Shown here: piece after piece, positions 1 through 6,202 of the stretch
Position numbering within the stretch: the stretch's first letter is position 1
How the letters are laid out: each line of letters starts with the position of its first letter
Assembly (NCBI GenBank): GCA_021793115.1
Contig: JAJYTJ010000068.1
Location: forward strand, 1 to 19,394
Length of the DNA stretch: 19,394 nucleotides
Source: Actinomycetes bacterium
GTDB lineage: Bacteria > Actinomycetota > Actinomycetes > Actinomycetales > Cellulomonadaceae
Reading direction: 5' to 3'
Notes under the pieces: model-generated
Seen by the model: the letters and a program-made list of their open reading frames with translations, nothing else
The model's database searches: none
What the model was told of the DNA's origin: nothing
Program-made: the position numbers and the translations under genes

Positions 1-746
1 CCGGTCCGCGGGTGGGCCAGCACGTCGGCCTCGACGTGGTAGACGTCCCGCACGAGCGACGGCGTCAGCACGTCGGCCGGCGCCCCGGCGGCCGCCAGCC
101 GGCCCGCCGACAGCACGAGCACGTGGTCGCAGAACGACGCGGCCAGGTTGAGGTCGTGCAGCGCGGCGACCGTCGTCGTGCCCAGCGACCGCACGAACGT
201 CAGCAGCGACAGCTGGGCACTGACGTCGAGATGGTTCGTCGGCTCGTCGAGCAGCAGCAGCTCCGGCTCCTGCGCGAGCGCCCGTGCGATGTGCACCCGC
301 TGCCGCTCGCCGCCCGACAGGGAGTCCCACGAGCGGTGCGCCAGGTGCTGCGCGTCGGCGGCGACGAGCGCCCGGGACACCGCGCCGTCGTCGGGGTCCG
401 TGCCCCACCAGGACCGGTACGGCACCCGGCCGAGCGCGACGACCTCGCGCACCAGCAGCGGCACCGTGGCCGACGACTCCTGCTCCAGCAGCGCGATCCG
501 CCGCGCCCGCCGTCGTCGGGGCAGCCGGTCCACCGGGACGGGGTCACCCGTGAGCTCGTCGTCCACCAGCACTGCGCCGGCGGCCGGCGGCAGCAGCCCG
601 GCGACGAGCCGCAGCAGCGTCGTCTTGCCGGCACCGTTGGGGCCGAGCAGGCCGGTGACGGCCCCCACGGGCGGCGTCGCGTCGATGCCGTCCACCACCC
701 ACCGGCCACCCAGCCGGGTGCCGACGCCGGACAGGGTCAGCTCCAC
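1..746 (-). CDS. ABC importer ATP-binding protein, FecE-like; putative F420-0 transporter ATPase (3' end outside window)
   Basis: This is the cytoplasmic ATPase that would power the importer encoded just upstream. About 248 residues are visible and the frame is open to the window edge, so the C-terminus is missing; related proteins are usually 250-280 residues, so little is lost. Seen directly: Walker A GPNGAGKT ending near K41-T42, the signature LSGGERQR at about 143-150, and Walker B LLLLDEPTNHLD with D167 and E168, then the H-loop ALHDLN. The start is GTG at 746, because it opens the family-typical beta strand and overlaps the permease stop by 10 nt, which implies translational coupling. 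The stretch LLEQESS..VPLLVREVVALGRVPYRS and the C-terminal DVYHVEADVLAHPRT match, from memory, the family annotated as a putative F420-0 ABC transporter ATPase. Siderophore, haem or cobalamin uptake remain alternatives; the ATPase class itself is certain. Confidence 0.9.
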   Translation of the reverse strand, partial: MELTLSGVGTRLGGRWVVDGIDATPPVGAVTGLLGPNGAGKTTLLRLVAGLLPPAAGAVLVDDELTGDPVPVDRLPRRRRARRIALLEQESSATVPLLVREVVALGRVPYRSWWGTDPDDGAVSRALVAADAQHLAHRSWDSLSGGERQRVHIARALAQEPELLLLDEPTNHLDVSAQLSLLTFVRSLGTTTVAALHDLNLAASFCDHVLVLSAGRLAAAGAPADVLTPSLVRDVYHVEADVLAHPRT

Positions 747-1963
747 GCCGCCCCCCGCCCGCGCCGCAGCAGCCACGCGAACACCGGCGCACCGAGCAGC
801 GCGGTGACGATCCCCACCGGCAGCTCGCGCGGCGCGAACACCGTGCGTGCCAGGGTGTCCGCCCACACCAGCAGCACCGCACCGGCCAGCCCGGCCACCG
901 GTAGCAGCCGCCGGTGCGACGGCCCGGTCAGCGGGCTGACGGCGTGCGGCACCAGCAGCCCGACGAAGCCGATCGAGCCGCTCACCGCGACCAGCGCGCC
1001 GGTCAGCAGCGCCACGACCGTCATGAGGAACCAACGGGTGCGGTTCGGGTCGACGCCGAGCGAGGCCGCCGCGGTGTCCCCGAACGCGAACGCGTCGAGC
1101 CGGCCGGCCGCCGCGACCAGCACCAGCGCGGCCACGACGAGCGCGCCGGCCGCGATCGCGACCGAGGACCACGTCGTGGCCGCGAGCGAACCCAGCAGCC
1201 ACGCGACGATCTCCTGGTAGGAGTCACCCTTCGCGGTCCAGAACACCACGAACGACGTCGCCGCCGCGGCCAGCTGCGAGATCGCCATCCCCGCGAGCAC
1301 CGCCCGGGTCGGCGTCAGCGTCCCGCCGACACGGGCCAGCGAGAGCGTCGCCAGCAACGCCAGCATGGCGCCCGCGAACGCCGCCACCGGCAGCAGCACG
1401 CCCAGGCCGAGCAGCAGCACCGCGGCGGCGCCCAACGACGCGCCCGACGAGAGCCCGAGGAGGTACGGGTCGGCCAGGGGGTTGCGCGTCAGCGACTGCA
1501 TCACCCCGCCGGCCATCGCCAGGCCCGCGCCGACCGCCGCCGCCGTCAGCACGCGGGGGAGCCGCAGGTCCCAGACGATCGCGTCGTGCAGCGTCGCCAC
1601 CGGCGCGACGCGCAGCCCGAGGTGGGACGCGACGGACCGCACCACCTCGGCCGTGCCGAGGTGCGCCGGCCCGATGGTCACGGCGATGACCAGGGTCGCG
1701 ACGAGGACTGCGGCGCCCGTGCCGAGCAGGAGCGGGAGCGGTGGCCGCGGTGGACCGTGCCGGGGCTCGTCGGGCTCCTGGCCGCGGTCCCGGTCCTGGT
1801 CGCGCGCTCGGCCACCGTCCAGGTCGGGGTCCAGGTCACGCTCCCGGGCCCGGTCGAGGTCGCCGTCCCGGCCCCGCTGCCGCTCGGGCGGGCGCCCGCC
1901 GGCTCGCCCGTCGCCCGCCGGTGACGCACCGCGCACGTGCTCGTCGGGCTCCGTCCTGGCCAC
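737..1963 (-). CDS. ABC importer permease, FecCD/BtuC family; putative F420-0 transporter permease
   Basis: A 408-residue inner-membrane permease that would form the channel of a type II importer with the neighbouring ATPase and lipoprotein. The region after residue 75 is a complete FecCD domain of about 333 residues, the usual size. It contains DLRLPRVLTAAAVGAGLAMAGGVMQ, the NPLADPYLLGLSSGASLGAA motif, GSIGFVGLLVPHAV and the C-terminal ADTLARTVFAPRELPVGIVTALLGAPVFAWLL. The start is GTG at 1963, two bases after the lipoprotein stop, with GGGCGG upstream; the next in-frame GTG is only 9 codons further in. Unusual: residues 18-70 form a charged Arg/Asp low-complexity tail (DLD, RDQDRDR) before the first membrane helix, with no later start codon that would remove it. 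Its 3' end overlaps the ATPase start. The substrate assignment follows from resemblance of the whole cassette and is inference. Confidence 0.9.
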   Translation of the reverse strand: MARTEPDEHVRGASPAGDGRAGGRPPERQRGRDGDLDRARERDLDPDLDGGRARDQDRDRGQEPDEPRHGPPRPPLPLLLGTGAAVLVATLVIAVTIGPAHLGTAEVVRSVASHLGLRVAPVATLHDAIVWDLRLPRVLTAAAVGAGLAMAGGVMQSLTRNPLADPYLLGLSSGASLGAAAVLLLGLGVLLPVAAFAGAMLALLATLSLARVGGTLTPTRAVLAGMAISQLAAAATSFVVFWTAKGDSYQEIVAWLLGSLAATTWSSVAIAAGALVVAALVLVAAAGRLDAFAFGDTAAASLGVDPNRTRWFLMTVVALLTGALVAVSGSIGFVGLLVPHAVSPLTGPSHRRLLPVAGLAGAVLLVWADTLARTVFAPRELPVGIVTALLGAPVFAWLLRRGRGAAWS

Positions 1964-1965
1964 GG

Positions 1966-2970
1966 TCAGCCGCCCAGCCCGAGGGCGCGGATCTGCTGCG
2001 CGAGCGAGGCGGCGGCCTCGACGTTGCGCACCCCGGCCTCGGTCGACGCGAACGGCAGCCGCACGAACCGCCTCTCCTTGACGGCCGTCAGCTGCGACAG
2101 CGCGGGGTTCGACTCCAGCGCCTTGACCTTGGCGTCGTACGTGTTCCAGCTGGCGTCGACCAGCACCAGCACGTCGGGGTTGGCGTTGACGATCTCCTCC
2201 CAGCCGGCGGAGGTCCACGTGTCGTGCACGCCCGCCAGCACGTTCGTGACGCCGGCGGTCGACATGATGAGCTGTGGCGCCCCGATGCCCGCGCCCGCGT
2301 ACGGCGTGCCGTTGCCGGACGACCACCAGAACGCGGTGACGCCCTTCACCGGGGTGATCGCCGCCAGCGCCGCCTTCTGCTGCGCCACCAGGGCCGCCGC
2401 CCGGTCCGGCACCCCGAAGACGGCCCCCACCTCGGAGATCTCCGAGAAGACGTCGTCGAACGTCAACGGGTTCGGCTGGTAGGCCGGCTCCTTGCACGCG
2501 GACGGCGACACGTAGGTGCCGATGCCGCGGCTCGCCAGCGTCGCCCGGTCGCCGACACCGCCGGCCGCGCTGACGTTCGACTCCCACCCGGCGTAGATGA
2601 AGTCGGGAGCCAGGGCGAGCACCGACTCCTGGCTCGGGATCGTGGCGGACAGCACCGGGATCGAGGCCGCTGCCGACGCCCACCGCGACGGCACCGGTCC
2701 GTCCTGGTACGCCTCGCCGACGATCCGGTCGCCCAGGCCGAGCGCCAGCATCATCTCGGTGGGCGTCGACTTGATGGTCACCACGCGCCGCGGCGGCGCC
2801 GCGACCGTCACCGTGGTGCCGCAGTTGTCGACCGTGACGGGGCGGAACGCGCTGGTCGTCGTCGCGGCGGCCGTCGGTGCGCCCCCGACGGCTGGGCCGG
2901 CGCAGGCCGCCAGGGGGATGGCGAGGGCCACCAGTGCGGCGGCGACGACGACGGGGGTGCGAGGACGCAC
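1966..2970 (-). CDS. Substrate-binding lipoprotein of the ABC importer; putative F420-0-binding protein
   Basis: A 334-residue extracytoplasmic solute-binding lipoprotein of the FecB/BtuF (TroA-like, cluster A-II) class that would hand substrate to the permease. The start is GTG at 2970 with AAGGAG four bases upstream (2975-2980). An upstream in-frame ATG at 3171 would add about 67 unconserved residues and bury the signal. The signal peptide VRPRTPVVVAAALVALAIPLAAC has a lipobox LAAC with the lipidated Cys at 23. The mature part begins with a disordered Thr/Ala linker, then NCGTTVTVAAPPRRVVTIKSTPTEMMLALGLGDRIVG, the classic first lobe. A second lobe has GVTNVLAG..DTWTSAGWEEIVNANPDVLVLVD. The NCG motif, the conserved Cys near the YVSPSACKEP segment and WWSSGNGTPYAGAGIGAPQLIM resemble the proteins annotated as putative F420-0 periplasmic binding proteins. 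It is the first gene of a three-gene operon. Confidence 0.88.
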   Translation of the reverse strand: MRPRTPVVVAAALVALAIPLAACAGPAVGGAPTAAATTTSAFRPVTVDNCGTTVTVAAPPRRVVTIKSTPTEMMLALGLGDRIVGEAYQDGPVPSRWASAAASIPVLSATIPSQESVLALAPDFIYAGWESNVSAAGGVGDRATLASRGIGTYVSPSACKEPAYQPNPLTFDDVFSEISEVGAVFGVPDRAAALVAQQKAALAAITPVKGVTAFWWSSGNGTPYAGAGIGAPQLIMSTAGVTNVLAGVHDTWTSAGWEEIVNANPDVLVLVDASWNTYDAKVKALESNPALSQLTAVKERRFVRLPFASTEAGVRNVEAAASLAQQIRALGLGG

Positions 2971-3140
2971 GGGGCTCCTTGAGGTTCCTGGCGGTGCTGC
3001 ACGGCCGCCGCGACCGGCGCAGGCCGGTGACGGGCGCAGCCATGGGTGAGGACGGGATGAGGGAGCACGTCGCTCCCGGGGAAGGCCGCCCATGCCGGGG
3101 CGGTGCCACCCGCGCCACACGCCGGCGGGGTTCCGCGACA
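2971..3140 (-). promoter_or_regulatory. Structured 5' leader of the ABC importer operon
   Basis: This leader lies between the candidate promoter and the lipoprotein start. It holds three short perfect hairpins: CCGCCC/GGGCGG (arms 3086-3091 and 3098-3103), GGGAGC/GCTCCC with a 5-nt loop (3061-3077), and ACCGGC/GCCGGT with a 4-nt loop (3013-3028). No T-run follows any of them, so a classical intrinsic terminator is not supported. I could not fit a known riboswitch class. It may only be GC-rich spacer, but the order of hairpins followed by an AAGGAG ribosome site would suit leader control. Confidence 0.35.
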
Positions 3141-3171
3141 ACCCTAGGCACGCACCGTGCTTGCCGTGCAA
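3141..3171 (-). promoter_or_regulatory. Candidate promoter for the ABC importer operon
   Basis: On the minus strand, TTGCAC (3166-3171) is followed 19 bases later by TAGGGT (3141-3146), fitting the actinobacterial TANNNT -10 pattern. The spacer is longer than the ideal 17-18. It would give a leader of about 165 nt in front of the lipoprotein gene. Confidence 0.35.
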
Positions 3172-3198
3172 GTGCAGGGTTCGTCGTGCGCGCGCTGG

Positions 3199-3603
3199 TC
3201 AGACCGCGGGTGGCGGGCACAGCCGCCCGACGATCCACTCCTGGGGGTGCACCACGGCGGCGGCCAGTCGGGCGCCGCGCCCGACGATGCGGACGGCCTC
3301 CGCGCCGGGCACGATGCGCAGCTCGTCGACGAGGTAGTCCCGTCGCCGGCGGGTGAGCGGGTACGAGCCGGCCGCCCGGACGTTGAGGCACCACCCGGCG
3401 TCGCGGCCCCAGACCAACGGCGTGGCGACCATCCGGGTGCCCTCGTGGTAGCCGGCGAAGGCCACCACCGGCGTCTCGTACCGGCGGCCGCTGCGGCGGC
3501 CCACGCTGTGCACCACGACGAAGGGCGGCACCCGGCCGGCGAACCGGCGGGCGATCCGGTTGAACCGCCGGACCTGCGGGCGAAGACGCACGGGGACGGC
3601 CAT
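3199..3603 (-). CDS. Nitroreductase-family deazaflavin (F420)-dependent oxidoreductase
   Basis: A 134-residue protein of the Ddn/FDOR split-barrel class, which uses reduced coenzyme F420 (or, in some members, other flavins) for reductions. Seen directly: an N-terminal basic helix RRFNRIARRFAGRVPPFVVVHSVGRRSGRRYETPV (residues 12-46). Its GRRSGRxxxTP segment is the family hallmark of the cofactor phosphate-binding region. WCLNVRAAGSYPL follows near residues 70-83, equivalent to the WYxNLxA motif. The start is ATG at 3603 with AGGA about 7 bases upstream; the open frame upstream carries no conserved sequence. Length is near the usual 130-150. It lies 228 bp upstream of the putative F420-0 importer on the same strand, which supports a link with F420. 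The substrate is unknown; the exact cofactor is inferred from the family. Confidence 0.8.
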   Translation of the reverse strand: MAVPVRLRPQVRRFNRIARRFAGRVPPFVVVHSVGRRSGRRYETPVVAFAGYHEGTRMVATPLVWGRDAGWCLNVRAAGSYPLTRRRRDYLVDELRIVPGAEAVRIVGRGARLAAAVVHPQEWIVGRLCPPPAV

Positions 3604-3721
3604 CGGCCCATCCTGCGCATCGTCGCGGGATGCCGCACCCGCGGGCGCCGGAACCTGGCACGATCGCCGGTGGCGCCCGTGCGCCCGACCACCCTGGACC
3701 CCTCGCAGGGAAGTGATCCCG
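3604..3721. promoter_or_regulatory. Divergent intergenic region between the deazaflavin oxidoreductase and the aminotransferase
   Basis: A 118-bp spacer separates two divergently transcribed genes and so must hold both promoters. The only clear signal is AGGGAAG just upstream of the aminotransferase ATG, a ribosome binding site. I saw no convincing -10/-35 pair or operator. Confidence 0.4.
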
Positions 3722-5053
3722 ATGCAGCAGCACACCCCGGCCGTGCCCAGCAACGACGACGACCTCGCGCTGACCCTCGACCGGGCCCACGTGTTCCACT
3801 CCTGGTCGGCCCAGGCCCACCTGGCGCCGGACGTGGTCGCGGGTGGCCAGGGGTGCTGGCTCTGGGACGGTGCCGGCCACCGCTGGCTCGACTTCTCCAG
3901 CCAGCTGGTCAACGTCAACATCGGCTACCAGCACCCGCGGGTCGTCGCGGCGATCAAGGACCAGGCGGACCGGCTCACGACGATCCAGCCCGCGACCGCC
4001 AACCTCACGCGCGGGCGGGCGGCGGCGAAGATCGTCGAGCACGCTCCGGAGGGCTTCCGCAAGGTCTTCTTCACCAACGCGGGGGCCGACGCCAACGAGA
4101 ACGCCATCCGCATGGCGCGGCTGCACACCGGCCGCGACAAGGTGATCAGCGGCTATCGCTCGTACCACGGCAACACCGGCGCCGCCGTGGTGGCCACCGG
4201 CGACTGGCGGCGCATCCCCAACGAGTACGCGCGCGGCCACGTCCACGTGTTCACGCCCTACCTCTACCGCTCGGAGTTCTGGGCGACGACGCCCGAGCAG
4301 GAGGGGGAGCGGGCGCTGCACCATCTGGAGCGGGTGGTGCAGTGCGAAGGGCCGGACACGGTCGCGGCCATCCTCCTGGAGTCGATCCCCGGCACGGCGG
4401 GCGTCCTCGTGCCACCCGCCGGCTACCTCGCCGGCGTCCGGGAGATCGCCACCCGGTACGGGATCCTGCTCGTCCTCGACGAGGTGATGACGGGATTCGG
4501 GCGCACCGGCTCGTGGTTCGCGTTCGAGCAGCACGGCGTGGTGCCGGACCTGGTGACCTTCGCCAAGGGGGTGAACTCCGGGTACGTCCCGGCGGGCGGC
4601 GTCCTCATCAGCGACCCGGTCGCGGCGACGTTCGACGAGCGCGTCTTCCCGGGTGGCCTGACCTACTCGGGCCATCCGCTGGCCATGGCGGCGATCGTCG
4701 CGACGATCGAGGCGATGGAGGACGAACGCGTGGTGGAGAACGCCGCCGCCGTCGGCCGGGACGTGCTCGGCCCGGGCCTGGCCCGGCTGGCCGAGGCGAA
4801 CCCTCTGGTGGGTGAGGTGCGCGGCACGGGCGTCTTCTGGGCGGTCGAGCTGGTGGCGGACCGCCGGACGCGGGAGCCCGCGACGGAGGCGACGGTGGCG
4901 GCGGTGGAGCGGGCGGCGATGGACCGGGGACTGATCCCCTTCACGGCGGGCAACCGGATCCACGTGGTGCCGCCCTGCGTCATCACGCCCGAGGAGGCCG
5001 CGCGGGGGCTGGAGATCCTCGCCGCGGCGCTCGACGACGTGGCGGGACGATGA
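3722..5053 (+). CDS. Class III PLP-dependent aminotransferase (aspartate aminotransferase family)
   Basis: A 443-residue fold-type I, class III (omega) aminotransferase that would move an amino group from an amine or omega-amino acid to a keto acid such as pyruvate. Seen directly: FTNAGADANENAIRMARLHTGRDKV (cofactor phosphate-binding turn), SYHGNTGAAVVATG, LLLVLDEVMTGFGRTG with D253 contacting the pyridine nitrogen, and FAKGVNSGYVPAGG with K282 as the Schiff-base lysine. GGLTYSGHPLA follows. The start is ATG at 3722 after AGGGAAG; the frame extends upstream to 3560, but that part is basic and unconserved. Close relatives in actinobacteria are annotated as taurine-, beta-alanine- or GABA-type transaminases; the sequence alone does not settle the substrate. 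Its stop falls inside the first copy of a tandem repeat that leads into the dehydrogenase, so the two are probably one transcript. Confidence 0.9.
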   Translation: MQQHTPAVPSNDDDLALTLDRAHVFHSWSAQAHLAPDVVAGGQGCWLWDGAGHRWLDFSSQLVNVNIGYQHPRVVAAIKDQADRLTTIQPATANLTRGRAAAKIVEHAPEGFRKVFFTNAGADANENAIRMARLHTGRDKVISGYRSYHGNTGAAVVATGDWRRIPNEYARGHVHVFTPYLYRSEFWATTPEQEGERALHHLERVVQCEGPDTVAAILLESIPGTAGVLVPPAGYLAGVREIATRYGILLVLDEVMTGFGRTGSWFAFEQHGVVPDLVTFAKGVNSGYVPAGGVLISDPVAATFDERVFPGGLTYSGHPLAMAAIVATIEAMEDERVVENAAAVGRDVLGPGLARLAEANPLVGEVRGTGVFWAVELVADRRTREPATEATVAAVERAAMDRGLIPFTAGNRIHVVPPCVITPEEAARGLEILAAALDDVAGR

Positions 5054-5161
5054 GCAGCAGATGCGCGAGGAGAGCGCGATGGGCGAGAGCACGACGAGCG
5101 GCTGGACGATGAGCAGCAGATGAGCGAGGAGAGCGCGATGGGCGAGAGCACGACGAGCGGC
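5045..5161 (+). repeat. 58-bp tandem duplication across an operon junction (period 59)
   Basis: Copy 1 is 5045-5102 and copy 2 is 5104-5161. They differ at one base (C at 5064, A at 5123). Copy 1 carries the aminotransferase stop (TGA at 5051). Each copy carries an AGGAG (5068-5072 and 5127-5131) six bases before an ATG (5079 and 5138). Because the period is not a multiple of three, copy 1 encodes a separate short frame, ATG at 5061 or 5079 to TGA at 5121-5123, ending about 14 bases before the ATG at 5138. The duplication looks recent. Confidence 0.95.
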
Positions 5162-5971
5162 ACGACGGGCGCGGGCTCGACCACGGGGCCCACGGCGGCC
5201 GGGTCGGCCTCGCGCGACGCCGGCGCGCCGCGTGCGCGCCGCGCCGTGGTCACGGGGGCCTCGTCGGGCATCGGCGAGGCGACGGTGCGCCGGCTGCGCG
5301 CCGCGGGCTGGGACGTGCTGGCCACCGCCCGGCGGGCCGGTCGCCTGCAGGCGCTCGCCGACGAGACCGGCGCCACCTGGCTCGCGGTCGACGTGACGTC
5401 CGACCACGACGTCGCGGCGCTCGCGGCCCACGTGCGTGCGACCGGAGGCCTCGACGCCCTGGTCAACAACGCGGGCGGTGCGCTCGGGCTCGACCCGGTG
5501 GAGCGGAGCGACATCGAGGGCTGGCGCTGGATGTACGAGACCAACGTGCTCGGCACGCTGCGCGTGACCAAGGCGCTGCTGCCGCTGCTGCGCGAGCGCG
5601 GCGGCGGCGACGTGCTCGTCGTCACCTCGACGGCCGCGCACGGGCCGTACGAGGGCGGCGCCGGCTACACGGGCGCCAAGCACGCCGAGCGGATGCTCTC
5701 GACGACGCTGCGCTGGGAGCTGGCGGGCGAGCCGATCCGGGTGATCGAGATCGCGCCCGGCGCGGTGGAGACGGACTTCTCCCTGGTCCGCTTCGGCGGC
5801 GACGAGTCGCGTGCGGCGGCCGTCTACGCCGGCTACCAGCCGCTGGCGGCCGACGACGTCGCCGACGCCATCGTGTGGACGTTGACGCGCCCCGCCCACG
5901 TCAACGTCGACCTGCTCGTCGTGCGCCCGGTCGCCCAGGCGAGCAACACGAAGACCGCGCGCCGCAGCTGA
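5138..5971 (+). CDS. Short-chain dehydrogenase/reductase (SDR, classical)
   Basis: A 277-residue NAD(P)-dependent oxidoreductase with a Rossmann fold. Seen directly: cofactor motif TGASSGIG (39-46), DVTS for the adenine pocket, NNAGG, and the catalytic Ser164, Tyr177 and Lys181 (Y-T-G-A-K). The ATARRAGRL segment after beta 2 has basic residues that favour NADP. PGAVETDF follows the active site. It resembles the YdfG-like group acting on hydroxy acids or 3-hydroxy amino acids. I chose ATG 5138, which has AGGAG with 6-nt spacing, over ATG 5120, which lacks a clear site. Residues 1-28 are a Ser/Thr/Gly-rich tail absent from typical SDRs, whose beginning comes from the duplicated DNA. The gene lies downstream of the aminotransferase and is likely co-transcribed. 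Substrate unknown. Confidence 0.88.
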   Translation: MGESTTSGTTGAGSTTGPTAAGSASRDAGAPRARRAVVTGASSGIGEATVRRLRAAGWDVLATARRAGRLQALADETGATWLAVDVTSDHDVAALAAHVRATGGLDALVNNAGGALGLDPVERSDIEGWRWMYETNVLGTLRVTKALLPLLRERGGGDVLVVTSTAAHGPYEGGAGYTGAKHAERMLSTTLRWELAGEPIRVIEIAPGAVETDFSLVRFGGDESRAAAVYAGYQPLAADDVADAIVWTLTRPAHVNVDLLVVRPVAQASNTKTARRS

Positions 5972-5983
5972 CCGCACGGCGCC

Positions 5984-6010
5984 GGCACGGCCCGACGGCC
6001 GGGCCGTGCC
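5984..6010 (+). terminator. Hairpin terminator after the SDR gene
   Basis: A perfect 10-bp stem, GGCACGGCCC paired with GGGCCGTGCC, with a 7-nt loop, begins 12 bp after the dehydrogenase stop. There is no T-run, as is common for actinobacterial terminators. The right arm overlaps the start of the exporter remnant. Confidence 0.6.
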
Positions 6011-6202
6011 CAGGGTGGCGGACGTGCCCTCGTGCGAGACCTCGACGACCCGCGTCCTGCTGCGGCTCGTCACGTGGACCAGGGGCGCGCTGCGGCCCAT
6101 GGTCGTCGGCGGCGTGGCCGCCCTCGGCGCGAGCGTCGTCGCGCTCGTCGTGCCCCAGGTGCTGCGCCGCCTCGTCAACGGTCCGCTGCTGACGAGCGCA
6201 CC
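6006..6202 (+). pseudogene. Truncated N-terminus of an ABC exporter (remnant)
   Basis: From GTG at 6006 (or in-frame GTG at 6015 or 6024) the frame encodes about 65 residues ending VLLRLVTWTRGALRPMVVGGVAALGASVVALVVPQVLRRLVNGPLL. This looks like the elbow helix and first transmembrane helix of a type I ABC exporter (MsbA/MDR class, normally about 580-620 residues). Third codon positions are almost all G or C up to about 6180, as in the real genes here. The similarity then stops where the 3' end of the opposite-strand regulator begins. The frame stays open beyond that, but only as the antisense of the regulator. I infer that the rest of the exporter was deleted. It could also be a small membrane protein; no full domain survives. 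Confidence 0.5.

Noticed and set aside
12..1220. Plus-strand open frame of about 400 codons at the left edge
   Set aside because: It is the opposite strand of the ATPase and permease, with low-complexity Arg/His/Pro composition and no motif.
2971..3140. Cobalamin riboswitch before the importer
   Set aside because: GGGAGCGAC resembles one conserved piece of that riboswitch, but the B12-box GCCACTG and the other conserved segments are missing.
3139..3155. IdeR/DtxR iron box near CCTAGG
   Set aside because: Only a half-like CTAGG core is present; the flanking TTAGG/CCTAA symmetry of an IdeR site is absent.
737..6178. A single 1813-codon open frame on the minus strand
   Set aside because: Only 737-1963 of it is a real gene (the permease). 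The rest is the absence of stops in GC-rich DNA, running antisense or out of frame to the lipoprotein, the deazaflavin enzyme, the aminotransferase and the SDR.
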